Of a DNA stretch of 64,000 bases, positions 1 to 8,086 are shown piece by piece (within the stretch, counting starts at the first letter, position 1; each line of letters opens with the position of its first letter). Source of the DNA: Kibdelosporangium persicum (lineage in GTDB: Bacteria; Actinomycetota; Actinomycetes; Mycobacteriales; Pseudonocardiaceae); NCBI RefSeq assembly GCF_013280595.1, contig NZ_JAAATY010000002.1:186001-250000 (forward strand), in the 5' to 3' direction. The translations under genes and the position numbers were made by a program. The notes under the pieces were generated by a model, which worked only from the letters and a program-made list of their open reading frames with translations, searched no databases and was not told the DNA's origin.

Positions 1-522
1 TTCCAAGGGGACCGCGCTGTGCCTGCCGACCTCGAACTCGATCCGTACGACGTGGCCGGCCTCGCCGAACGCGGCTTCGACGTCGCCGTACCCGAGTTCG
101 AACTCCGCGGCCTGTGTGCCGTCCGCGGTGTCCACTGTGACCGGTAGTTCCTCGATGTCGACCTGGACGAGTTCGGCCAGGTCTTCGGCTTCGTACGGGT
201 CGTCCGCCAGCACGACGGCGACCGGTTCGCCGACGTACCGGACCTCGTCGGCGGCGAGCACGGGTTGCAGGTGGTCGTCCAGGTCGATGCCCTGGACCTT
301 CAGGCGTACCGGGATTCGCACGCCCGGCGGCACGTCCTCGGCCGTGATGACGTGCGCACCTTCGGGTTTGCTGATGGAGACCAGCCGGCCGTGGGCCAAC
401 GGCGAGCGCACCACGCGCATCCACAGCTGCCCCGGCCGGTCCTGGTCGTCCCCGAACCGGCCCAGACCACGCAGCAGCCGTGGATCCTCCTTGCGCGCCA
501 GGCGCTCGCCGATCGATGTCAT
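1..522 (-). CDS. Molybdenum hydroxylase large subunit (xanthine dehydrogenase/CoxL family), partial
   Basis: Only the first 174 residues are visible; the frame stays open to the left edge, so the C-terminus is missing. The start MTSIGERLARKEDPRLLRG followed by a G-RF segment is the usual N-terminus of the molybdopterin-binding subunit of xanthine dehydrogenase/CO dehydrogenase-type hydroxylases, and the conserved YVGEPVAVV segment lies near residue 95. The ATG overlaps the stop of the 2Fe-2S gene by 4 bp (ATGA), so the genes are translationally coupled. A second complete large subunit lies upstream in the same operon. The substrate cannot be read from this part. The family call is firm; the specific enzyme is unknown. 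Confidence 0.85.
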   Translation of the reverse strand, partial: MTSIGERLARKEDPRLLRGLGRFGDDQDRPGQLWMRVVRSPLAHGRLVSISKPEGAHVITAEDVPPGVRIPVRLKVQGIDLDDHLQPVLAADEVRYVGEPVAVVLADDPYEAEDLAELVQVDIEELPVTVDTADGTQAAEFELGYGDVEAAFGEAGHVVRIEFEVGRHSAVPLE

Positions 523-998
523 CCCGCGCGCTCCTCGGCGACCTGCCGGACGGCTTCGACGATGCCCTGGTAGCCGGTGCACCGGCAGATGTTGGACGCC
601 ATCACCTCGCGGACCTGCGCCTCGTCCGGCACACCGTCTTGTTCGGACAGGTACGCCTCGGACAGCATCAGGAAGCCCGGTGTGCAGAAGCCGCACTGCA
701 AACCGTGGCAGCGGCTGAAGGCTTTCTGCAGGTCGGAGAGCTCCTCGCCGTCGGAGAGGCCTTCGACCGTGCGGACGTCACAGCCGTCCGCCTGAACGCC
801 GAAGACCAAGCACGCGCGCACCGGCTGGCCGTCGAGCAGAACCGTGCAGGCGCCGCAGATCCCGTGTTCGCAGCCGATGTGCGTGCCGGTGTAGCCCAGG
901 TCGTGCCGCAGCACGTCGGCGAGAGTCCGCCGTGATTCGACCACGATCTCGTGCTCTTCGCCGTTGACCGTCAACGCGATCAGGTGGATGTCCTTCAT
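519..998 (-). CDS. 2Fe-2S subunit of molybdenum hydroxylase (CoxS/XdhC type)
   Basis: 159 residues, normal for the small iron-sulfur subunit that passes electrons from the molybdenum centre to FAD. The plant-type cluster is at residues ~40-62 (CEHGICGACTV and a later Cys), and the second cluster is CGFCTPG with ICRCTGY near the C-terminus. The start MKDIHLIALTVNGE is typical. It overlaps both neighbours by 4 bp (ATGA junctions). It may serve either or both of the flanking large subunits. Confidence 0.95.
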   Translation of the reverse strand: MKDIHLIALTVNGEEHEIVVESRRTLADVLRHDLGYTGTHIGCEHGICGACTVLLDGQPVRACLVFGVQADGCDVRTVEGLSDGEELSDLQKAFSRCHGLQCGFCTPGFLMLSEAYLSEQDGVPDEAQVREVMASNICRCTGYQGIVEAVRQVAEERAG

Positions 999-3307
999 GA
1001 CAGCACGTCCTCCGGCAGTACGGGAATGTGGTCGAACTCGATGCCCCGGTGCGCCAACGCGTCGTTGATCGCGTTGAGCACCGCGGCGGGCGCGCCGATC
1101 GTGCCGCCTTCCCCCATCCCCTTGGAACCGTTCTCGCTGAACTGCGAGGGCGTTTCCAGATGGTGGATCTCGATCGGGCAGATCTCGCCGGCGGTCGGCA
1201 CAAGATAGTCCATCAAGGTCGTACTGGTCGGCTGTCCTTCTTGGTCGAACGTGATCCGTTCGTAGAGTGCGGCCGCGATGCCTTGCGCGACGCCGCCGCG
1301 CACTTGGCCGTCCACTACCAACGGGTTGATGATGACGCCACAGTCTTCCACGACCATGAACTTGCGCGCACGGATCTCACCGGTTCCGGGGTCGACAGAA
1401 ACCAGCACGGCGTGACACGCATTGGAGAACGTACCCGGCGGATCAGCGCTTTCCCGTGCTTCCAGGCCATAACGGCATTCCTCGGGCAGCTGGTGGGTTT
1501 GGAAATGCACTATCCTGGCGAGTTCGCTGATCGGCAGGGAAACGTCCGGCACGCCGCGCACACCGGCCTCGCCCTGCGTCAACTCGACGTCGTCCTCGCC
1601 GACCTCCAGCAGGTGGGCGGCCACTTTCCGGAGCCTGCCCGCGACGGTGCCCGCGGCCTTGCGGGCCGCACCGCCGCCGATCACGATCGACCGGCTGCCG
1701 AAAGTACCCCAGCCGTACGAGGTCAGATCGGTGTCGCCTTGCCGCAGCCGCACCTGGTCGGGATGAATTCCCAGTTGGTCCGCGACGATTTGGGCGAACG
1801 TCGTTTCGTGCCCCTGCCCATGGCCGGATGTCCCGGTGGTCACGATGACCTCGCCGGACGGGTCCATCCGGACGTGTGCGGTGTCGTATCCCGGTGTCAT
1901 CCGCATTCGCCGCTGCGACATGGTGGGCGTGCCGTACGCGGTCCGTTCGGAGAAACACGAGAAGCCGATTCCGGCGAAAAGTCCTTGCTCACGCAAGCGG
2001 TCCCGTTCGGCGTACCACCCGGCCTCGGTGATCTTCTTCTCGGTCAGATCGAGGGATTCCAGGTAACTGCCCTCGTCGTAGGTGATGTTGTTGACGCCGG
2101 TGTACGGGAACTCACCAGGCAGGATCATGTTGCGGCGGCGGATGTCCACCGCGTCGACGCCCAGCCTGGCCGCGGCTTTCTCCATCAGCCGTTCCATCAC
2201 GAGCACGATCTGCGGCCGTGACACACCGCGATAGGGCGCGGTCGGCGCTTTGTTCGTGGCGAACCCGCGGCCGCGGGCCCGGTAGGCCGGAACCTTGTAG
2301 ATTCCGGGCAATTCGGTCGCGGCCATCAGTGGTTCGACCGCGCACGTGAACGGATAGACCGAGTACGCGCCGATGTCGCACCGGATGTCCGCGGACAGCC
2401 CCAGAATCCGGCCGTCGGCGTCGAACGCGGCGGTGACCTCGTATTCCTGCTCGTGGCCGTGCACCGACGCGGTCAGGTTCTCCTGCCGGTCCTCCACCCA
2501 GATCACCGGACGGCGCAGGCGCATCGCGGCCGCGGCGAGAACGACCTCCTCCCGGCTGACCACGCATTTCTGCCCGAACCCGCCGCCGACGTCCGGCGCG
2601 ATCACCCGGACGGACCGTTCCGGGATGCCGAGGGCCTGCGCGATCCCGGACCTGGTCTGGTGCGGCACCTGTGTGGAGGTGTGCACGACGACCTGCCCGT
2701 CGCGGTCGTCCCACTCGGCGAGCGTCGCCCGGCCTTCCATGGGCAGCGCGGAAACCCGGGCGCTGCGGAACGTCGCCTCGATGGTCAGCGGGGCGTTCGC
2801 GAAGATCCCCGGCAACGCCGGGTCGTCGAACATCACCAGATCGACGAGGCAGTTCCCCGTTCCACTGTGCACTTCCGTGGCGGCTTCGAGCGCGGCGGCG
2901 ATGTCCGGCACAACCGGGCCGGTCTCCCACTCGACCTCGACCGCCTCGGCACCGTCCTCGGCGGCGTACGCGTCCTCGGCGATCACCACGGCCACCGGTT
3001 CACTGGCGAACCGGACCCGGTCGGTGGCCAGCATCGGCATCTTGGTCGGGGTGAACTCGTCGCGCTCCAGCACCGCTTGCAGGAACGGGTCACCGAGATC
3101 CTTGCCGGTCAGCACCTCAAGCACACCCTCGACCTGCCTGGCCGCGCTGACGTCGATGGATCTGATCGTCGCGGAGGCATACGGGCTACGGACGAAGCTG
3201 GCGTGCAGCGTGTTCGCGCGGGCCATGTCCGCCACGAAACGTCCCCGGCCCAACAACATCCGGCGGTCCTCTTTGCGGGGTACCCGCGCCCCGACCCAGG
3301 CCGTCAT
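995..3307 (-). CDS. Molybdenum hydroxylase large subunit (CoxL/xanthine dehydrogenase family)
   Basis: 770 residues, full length for the molybdopterin-cytosine-dinucleotide-binding subunit. The N-terminal a/b-hammerhead domain starts with RVPRKEDRRMLLGRGRF; the Mo-cofactor part contains DVGGGFGQK and, near the C-terminus, GEGGTIGAPAAV, where the final E of the GEG-type motif is the expected catalytic base. The active-site loop reads PYRGVSR, not the AYXCSFR loop of true (form I) CO dehydrogenase, so CO is an unlikely substrate; an aromatic or N-heterocycle is more plausible (inference). It lies between the FAD gene and the 2Fe-2S gene with 4-bp overlaps on both sides. Confidence 0.93.
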   Translation of the reverse strand: MTAWVGARVPRKEDRRMLLGRGRFVADMARANTLHASFVRSPYASATIRSIDVSAARQVEGVLEVLTGKDLGDPFLQAVLERDEFTPTKMPMLATDRVRFASEPVAVVIAEDAYAAEDGAEAVEVEWETGPVVPDIAAALEAATEVHSGTGNCLVDLVMFDDPALPGIFANAPLTIEATFRSARVSALPMEGRATLAEWDDRDGQVVVHTSTQVPHQTRSGIAQALGIPERSVRVIAPDVGGGFGQKCVVSREEVVLAAAAMRLRRPVIWVEDRQENLTASVHGHEQEYEVTAAFDADGRILGLSADIRCDIGAYSVYPFTCAVEPLMAATELPGIYKVPAYRARGRGFATNKAPTAPYRGVSRPQIVLVMERLMEKAAARLGVDAVDIRRRNMILPGEFPYTGVNNITYDEGSYLESLDLTEKKITEAGWYAERDRLREQGLFAGIGFSCFSERTAYGTPTMSQRRMRMTPGYDTAHVRMDPSGEVIVTTGTSGHGQGHETTFAQIVADQLGIHPDQVRLRQGDTDLTSYGWGTFGSRSIVIGGGAARKAAGTVAGRLRKVAAHLLEVGEDDVELTQGEAGVRGVPDVSLPISELARIVHFQTHQLPEECRYGLEARESADPPGTFSNACHAVLVSVDPGTGEIRARKFMVVEDCGVIINPLVVDGQVRGGVAQGIAAALYERITFDQEGQPTSTTLMDYLVPTAGEICPIEIHHLETPSQFSENGSKGMGEGGTIGAPAAVLNAINDALAHRGIEFDHIPVLPEDVLS

Positions 3308-4137
3308 GCCGCGGCCTCAGCGAGGGCACGGGCGACCAGCGTGGCCGTCAGTTTCTTGCGGTACGCGCCACTACCGTGCCCATCGGAGGGCGGATCGACC
3401 TGCGCGGCGGCCGCTTCGCCTGCCGCGCGCCAGGTCTCTTCGTTCGCCGGTTGACCGGCCAGGTCCACGTCGACGACCGCCGGTTGCGGCCCGACGCCGC
3501 CGAGCACGATCCGGGACGTCAGGATCTCGTTCTCGGCCAGGTCAAGCCGTGCGCTCGCGGCGACGACGGCGAAGTCACCCTGCCGCTGGGAGAACTCGGT
3601 CAGCGCCGCGTGCGGCGCCGGCCGGGGGAACCGCACCTCGACGATCATCTCGTCGGGTTCGGCGGCGGTCATGAAGAACCCGTGGAAGAACTCAGTCGCC
3701 GGGACTTCGCGCCTGCCGCGCGGTCCCTGCAGCACGATCCAGGCTTCGAGGAGCACCGTGAGGAGGCACCACTCGGCCGTCGAGTCACCGTGCGCGATGC
3801 TGCCGCCGAACGTGCCACGGCAGCGGATCGGGTAGTGGCCGATCCACCTCGCGGCCTTCGACAGCACCTCGAACCCGTCAACCTTGGTCGTCTCCACGGT
3901 CCGGTGCCTGGTCAGCGCGCCGATCCGCAGGCCGCCCGCGTCCTTCGCCAGGAAGTCGAGGCCGCCGATCCGGGTGATGTCGACCAGCGCGCTGGGCCGC
4001 GCGAGCCGGAAGTTCATCATCGCGACCAGGCTCTGCCCGCCTGCCAGGATCTTCGCGTCCGGGCCGAGTTCGGCCAGCTGCGCGATCGTGTCGTTCACGT
4101 CGTACGCGCGGTGATAGGTGAACGCCGCTGGCTTCAC
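3304..4137 (-). CDS. FAD-binding subunit of molybdenum hydroxylase (CoxM type)
   Basis: 277 residues from the chosen GTG. The start V-K-PAAFTYHRA follows a GGAG and is the standard beginning of the FAD subunit; the frame stays open further upstream but that extension has no family likeness and would run into the divergent promoter. The FAD pyrophosphate-binding segments ILAGGQSLVAMMNFR and GGSIAHGDS (usual form TIGGxxAHxxP) are both present. It is the first gene of the minus-strand operon (FAD, large, 2Fe-2S, second large subunit), diverging from the enoyl-CoA hydratase with 64 bp between them. Confidence 0.92.
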   Translation of the reverse strand: MKPAAFTYHRAYDVNDTIAQLAELGPDAKILAGGQSLVAMMNFRLARPSALVDITRIGGLDFLAKDAGGLRIGALTRHRTVETTKVDGFEVLSKAARWIGHYPIRCRGTFGGSIAHGDSTAEWCLLTVLLEAWIVLQGPRGRREVPATEFFHGFFMTAAEPDEMIVEVRFPRPAPHAALTEFSQRQGDFAVVAASARLDLAENEILTSRIVLGGVGPQPAVVDVDLAGQPANEETWRAAGEAAAAQVDPPSDGHGSGAYRKKLTATLVARALAEAAA

Positions 4138-4201
4138 GACACTCCATTCTGTGTCTTTGTCCTCGCTCCGCTCAGACGAACTTGGTATATCATATTTCAC
4201 C
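4138..4201. promoter_or_regulatory. Divergent promoter region with GntR/FCD-like operator
   Basis: This 64-bp gap holds both promoters. At 4182-4194 it reads TTGGTATATCATA, close to the TTGGTATACCAA palindrome bound by FadR-type (FCD) GntR regulators. The 19-bp stretch 4182-4200 matches 7249-7267 at 15 of 19 positions. TATCAT at 4188-4193 would also place a transcription start on the ATG at 4202, so the hydratase mRNA may be leaderless (inference). No GntR gene lies in this part of the window. Confidence 0.45.
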
Positions 4202-4867
4202 ATGCGCCTCGTCCAGGAGCGGTCAGCTGACTTTGTGCGCCTCAAACTGAACCGATCCGAGCGGCGGAACGCAATGGACGAGGCGACAGTGATCGAACTG
4301 CTCGACGCGTTGTCGGCCGATCCGGCCGTGCCCGTCCAGCTGGGCAGCACCGATCCGGCGATCTTCTCGGCGGGTGCCGACCTCCGGGTCTCCGACGCCG
4401 AACGCGCCCGGCTGTCGGATCTGTTGTACGAGTGCTACTCGGTCATGATCAGCCGTCCCGGCCCGGTGATCGCCGTGGTGTCCGGCCCGGCCGTCGGCGG
4501 CGGCGCCCAGCTCGCCGCCGCCGCTGATCTGCGGATCTCCGGCCCCGGAGCCCGGTTCCGGTGGGTCGGTCCGGGACACGGGCTCGCGGTCGGGGCGTGG
4601 ATCCTGCCCACGTTGGTCGGGCGGAGCACGGCGATGGACTTGCTGCTGACTTCCCGGTGGCTGGATGCTGAACAGGCGCATCGACTGGGGTTCACCACGC
4701 TCGCCGATGATCCGTGGGCGGCGGCCGACTCGGCCACCACGCACATCGCCGGTCTCGATCGGGGTGCGGTCGCGCGGATCAAGGCGATCACCGCGTCCGA
4801 CGGGCTGCCGGAACGCCTCGACGCGGAACGGACGGGGAACAGAGCGAGCTGGTCGGGGGCGATATGA
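4202..4867 (+). CDS. Enoyl-CoA hydratase/isomerase family protein
   Basis: 221 residues, shorter than the usual ~260. The crotonase fold is recognisable: an early LNRSERRNAMDE, an oxyanion-hole segment IFSAGADLR (residues ~58-66), and VSGPAVGGGAQLAAAADLRI. The ATG at 4202 is used because the protein then begins at the normal family start; open frame upstream would extend across the divergent promoter. The C-terminal helices are abbreviated. The stop overlaps the start of the synthetase-amidase fusion by 4 bp (ATGA). It would hydrate an enoyl-CoA or act on a ring-derived acyl-CoA; the substrate is not evident. Confidence 0.88.
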   Translation: MRLVQERSADFVRLKLNRSERRNAMDEATVIELLDALSADPAVPVQLGSTDPAIFSAGADLRVSDAERARLSDLLYECYSVMISRPGPVIAVVSGPAVGGGAQLAAAADLRISGPGARFRWVGPGHGLAVGAWILPTLVGRSTAMDLLLTSRWLDAEQAHRLGFTTLADDPWAAADSATTHIAGLDRGAVARIKAITASDGLPERLDAERTGNRASWSGAI

Positions 4868-7278
4868 CAGTTGAGTGGAGCGAGCAGTCGTGGCGCGTGC
4901 ACCTGCCTGACGTGGACGATCCGTTGGCGTACGTGCAGTCGCTCGGGGCGTCGACAGTCCCGTTGCTCGCCCAGGCCAGCGCGGCCCGGTTCCCGGACAA
5001 AATCGCCATGGAGATCGACCGGGATTCGATCACCCACCGGCAGCTCGACACCGAAGCCGCCTCCGCCGCGGGCTGGTTCGCCGCACGTTTCCCGCCTGGC
5101 ACACGGGTTGTGCTGGTCGGGCGTTCGTCCCTGGGTTTCGTGCGGTGCTACCTCGGTGCGCTGCGCGCGGGGATGATCGTCGTGCTGGCCAATCCGGCGT
5201 ACACGCCGGCCGAGTTGGAGCACCTGGTGTCCGACTCGGGTGCTTCGCTGACGCTTTCGGACTTCGCCGAGCCGGTCGGCGACCCGCTGGAGCCGGTCGG
5301 CGGACCCGACGACGTGGCGATTCTGGCGTACACGTCCGGGACGACGGGCAGACCCAAGGGCGTTCCGCTGACGCATCGGAACCTGCTCACGTCGATCCGG
5401 TCGGCGATGGCCGCGTGGCGGTGGAGCCCGGATGACGTGCTCACCCATGCGTTGCCGTTGTTCCACCAGCACGGCCTGAGCGGCGTGCACGCGACCGTGA
5501 TCGCCGGATCGTCGGCACGGCTGTTCTCGAAGTTCTCCGACTCGTTGGTCGAGTCGATGCGTTCGGCTTCCGTGTTGTTCGCCGTGCCGACGATCTACGC
5601 CCGGCTCGTGTCCTCGCCGGACGCGTTCTCGGGCTTGCGGTTGTGCGTCTGCGGCTCGGCTCCCCTCAGTTCCGCGTTGGCCGGCCGGTTGCCGCGCGTG
5701 CCGTTGGTCCGTTACGGCACAACGGAATCCGGGTTGGACACGTCGAATCCCGTTGATTCACCGCGAGCCGACACGATCGGGATTCCGTTGCCCGGTGTCC
5801 ATGTCCGGTTGCAGGGCGAGGAAATCCAGCTGCGCGGGCCGCAGGTGTTCGCCGGATACTGGGGTGACACCGACGATCCGTTCACTTCGGACGGCTGGTT
5901 CCGCACCGGGGACCTCGGCGAGATCGTCGACGGGCACCTGGTGATCAAGGGCCGCAGCAAGGAACTGATCATCAGCGGCGGGATGAACGTGTATCCCCGC
6001 GAGGTCGAACTGGCCCTGGAATCGCATCCCGCCGTTGTCGAAGCGGCCGTCGCCGGGTTGCCTGACCCACAGTGGGGCGAGCAGGTCACCGCCTGGGTCG
6101 TCCTGCGAGAACAGGCGGATCTCATCGAGCACGCGCGAACCGTGCTGGCGCCGTACAAGGTGCCGAAGCAGGTCTTCGAAGTACAGTCCCTGCCCCGCAA
6201 CCACATGGGCAAGATCGACCGCAAACGCTTGGCCTCTCCCGTGCGACGGGCCGCGGACCTGGGTGCGTTCGTCTCGGTTTCCGACGTCGAACAGGGGATT
6301 CCGGTCGCGGTCAAGGACAACATCGCCGTCGACGCGCCCGTGTGGCAGCGGCTTGTCGACGCGGGTTGCTGGTCGATGGGCCGGACGACCATGCCTGAGC
6401 TGGCGTATTCGGTTCTCACGCCCGGCTGCGTGAACCCTTGGGATCCTTCCCGGCACGCAGGCGGATCGAGCGGCGGATCTGCCGTCGCGGTCGCGGTCGG
6501 CGCCGTCCGGTACGCCCTGGGCACCGACACCGGCGGTTCGATCCGTATCCCCGCGGCTTTGTGTGGCGTGGCCGGGCTTCGCCCGACGTACGGCGTCCTG
6601 CCGATGGACGGCATCAAGCCGTTGGCGCCTTCGCTCGACACGGTCGGCCCGATCGCGTTGACCGCAGCGGATTGCCTGTGGATGTTCGAGGCCATGGGCG
6701 GCGCGGTCGCGCCGGTGCCGTCGTCGTTCCGCGTCGGCTACAGCTTGCGGTTCTGCTCCAACGAAGTGCGTTCCGTGCTCGAAACCACGATGGCCGAGCT
6801 GCCTTCGGTTTCCTTCGTCGAGGTCGAGATTCCGGACGCCCGGTTCGCCGCGTCCTCGTTGATGCGGTCCGAGGCACGCGGGCTCTACTGGCCGATCCGG
6901 GATTCCCTGTCGCCGCGGCTGGTCGAAATCCTGGCGGCGGACTCGCCGGTCGTGCCGTTTCCCGGATGGACGTTCCCGGCCGGCCTGGACGCGATCCTGC
7001 TGCCGGTCACGCCGATGCCCGCGGCTCCGGTCGGCACCGAAGGGCTGGAGTCCCAGTACTTCCGGTTCACCGCGCTCGCGTCGATCACCGGTCTGCCCGC
7101 CCTGTCCGTCCCGGCCGGGCTCGCGGACGGATTGCCGGTCGGCGCCCAACTGCTCGGCCCGTCCGGGTCGGAGTCCACGTTGTGCCGGCTCGGGACGATG
7201 ATCGAGGGGACACCGGGCAGCGTGACCCTCGCTTCCGCACGAGCCAATCTGGTATACCAAATATCACGCCCGAGGTGA
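4864..7278 (+). CDS. Acyl-CoA synthetase (MatB-like) fused to amidase-signature domain
   Basis: 804 residues in one uninterrupted frame from the ATG that overlaps the previous stop (GGGGG ribosome site just upstream). Residues ~1-470 are an AMP-forming acyl-CoA synthetase: P-loop YTSGTTGRPKG (~156), RYGTTE, GWFRTGDLG, the hinge KGRSKELIISGGMN and the catalytic Lys in MGKIDRKRL. HALPLFHQHGL and the TESGLDTSNP region resemble malonyl-CoA synthetase MatB. Residues ~475-804 are an amidase-signature domain with the full Ser-cisSer-Lys triad: Lys in AVKDNI (~484), GGSSGGS (~533) and DTGGSIRIPA (~559). The amidase part lacks the usual N-terminal ~70 residues, and the loop after KDNI is shortened. 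The likely logic is hydrolysis of a half-amide to an acid that the other domain activates to a CoA ester (inference). Confidence 0.92.
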   Translation: MTVEWSEQSWRVHLPDVDDPLAYVQSLGASTVPLLAQASAARFPDKIAMEIDRDSITHRQLDTEAASAAGWFAARFPPGTRVVLVGRSSLGFVRCYLGALRAGMIVVLANPAYTPAELEHLVSDSGASLTLSDFAEPVGDPLEPVGGPDDVAILAYTSGTTGRPKGVPLTHRNLLTSIRSAMAAWRWSPDDVLTHALPLFHQHGLSGVHATVIAGSSARLFSKFSDSLVESMRSASVLFAVPTIYARLVSSPDAFSGLRLCVCGSAPLSSALAGRLPRVPLVRYGTTESGLDTSNPVDSPRADTIGIPLPGVHVRLQGEEIQLRGPQVFAGYWGDTDDPFTSDGWFRTGDLGEIVDGHLVIKGRSKELIISGGMNVYPREVELALESHPAVVEAAVAGLPDPQWGEQVTAWVVLREQADLIEHARTVLAPYKVPKQVFEVQSLPRNHMGKIDRKRLASPVRRAADLGAFVSVSDVEQGIPVAVKDNIAVDAPVWQRLVDAGCWSMGRTTMPELAYSVLTPGCVNPWDPSRHAGGSSGGSAVAVAVGAVRYALGTDTGGSIRIPAALCGVAGLRPTYGVLPMDGIKPLAPSLDTVGPIALTAADCLWMFEAMGGAVAPVPSSFRVGYSLRFCSNEVRSVLETTMAELPSVSFVEVEIPDARFAASSLMRSEARGLYWPIRDSLSPRLVEILAADSPVVPFPGWTFPAGLDAILLPVTPMPAAPVGTEGLESQYFRFTALASITGLPALSVPAGLADGLPVGAQLLGPSGSESTLCRLGTMIEGTPGSVTLASARANLVYQISRPR
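7249..7267. promoter_or_regulatory. Second TGGTATACCA operator-like element
   Basis: A perfect 10-bp palindrome TGGTATACCA at 7250-7259 lies inside the last codons of the fusion gene, 30 bp before the SDR start. With its right flank it matches 4182-4200 at 15 of 19 positions. The sequence fits FadR-type GntR operators and could add an internal regulated promoter before the SDR gene. Confidence 0.4.
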
Positions 7279-7288
7279 GGAGTGGTTC

Positions 7289-8086
7289 ATGGACCTGCAG
7301 CTGACGGACAAAGTCGCCTTCGTGACCGGGGCCAGCAAGGGCATCGGCCGGGCGGTCGCCGAACACCTCGCCGCCGAGGGCTCGGACGTGGTGATCACCG
7401 CGCGGACCGCCGAATCCCTTGAGGTCACGGCGAAGGAGATCGCCGCCGCGAGCGGCCGGACGGTCGTGCCGATGGCGGGCGACATGAGCAAGTCCGAGGA
7501 CGTCGAACGCTGCGTCGCGGCCACTCTGGAACGCTTCGGCCACATCGACACGCTGGTCACGTGCGCGGGCAGCTCCCCGGGCGGCCTGCTGGAGGAGCTG
7601 ACCGAAGAGCAGTGGATGTCCAGCCTGAACCTCAAATTCATGGGCTACGTGCGATCCGTGCGCGCGGTCATCCCGCACATGCGCGCCCGAGGCTCCGGCT
7701 CCATCGTTCTCGTCGTCGGCAATGACGGCCTGAAGCCCAGCTACTGGGAGCTGACCGCGGGCGTGGCCAACGCCGCCGACATCAACTTCGCGTCGTCCAT
7801 CGCCGAGCAGTACGGCCGCTACGGCATCCGCGTGAACACGGTGAATCCCGGGCCAGTCAACACGGACCGGTGGGACACCCTGGAAAAGGCGTTCGCCCGG
7901 GACAAGAAGGTCACCCAGGACCGTGCGCACGAACTGGCCACCAGCTCCATCCCGTTCGGCCGGATCTGCGAGCCCGACGAGGTCGCGGCACTGGTCGCGT
8001 TCCTCGCCTCGCCACGGGCTAGCTTCATCAACGGCGCTCACATCCCCGTCGACGGCGGGCAACGTAAGGCACTGATGGATCTGTGA
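7289..8086 (+). CDS. SDR-family oxidoreductase with atypical active site
   Basis: 265 residues with a normal classical-SDR N-terminus: TGASKGIGRAV for NAD(P) binding (~residue 14) and TCAGSSPGG in the NAG position. The later RVNTVNPGPV and GAHIPVDGG blocks are also normal. At the expected Ser-Tyr-xxx-Lys tetrad the sequence reads VVGNDG then AGVAN, so both the Tyr and the Lys seem to be missing. Ribosome site GAGGTGAGG precedes the ATG. It ends in a GTGA overlap with the CoxG-like gene. It may be a noncanonical reductase, a hydrolase-like SDR or a structural partner. Confidence 0.88.
   Translation: MDLQLTDKVAFVTGASKGIGRAVAEHLAAEGSDVVITARTAESLEVTAKEIAAASGRTVVPMAGDMSKSEDVERCVAATLERFGHIDTLVTCAGSSPGGLLEELTEEQWMSSLNLKFMGYVRSVRAVIPHMRARGSGSIVLVVGNDGLKPSYWELTAGVANAADINFASSIAEQYGRYGIRVNTVNPGPVNTDRWDTLEKAFARDKKVTQDRAHELATSSIPFGRICEPDEVAALVAFLASPRASFINGAHIPVDGGQRKALMDL

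Noticed and set aside
995-3307. True carbon monoxide dehydrogenase large subunit
   Set aside because: The active-site loop is PYRGVSR and lacks the Cys of the AYXCSFR loop.
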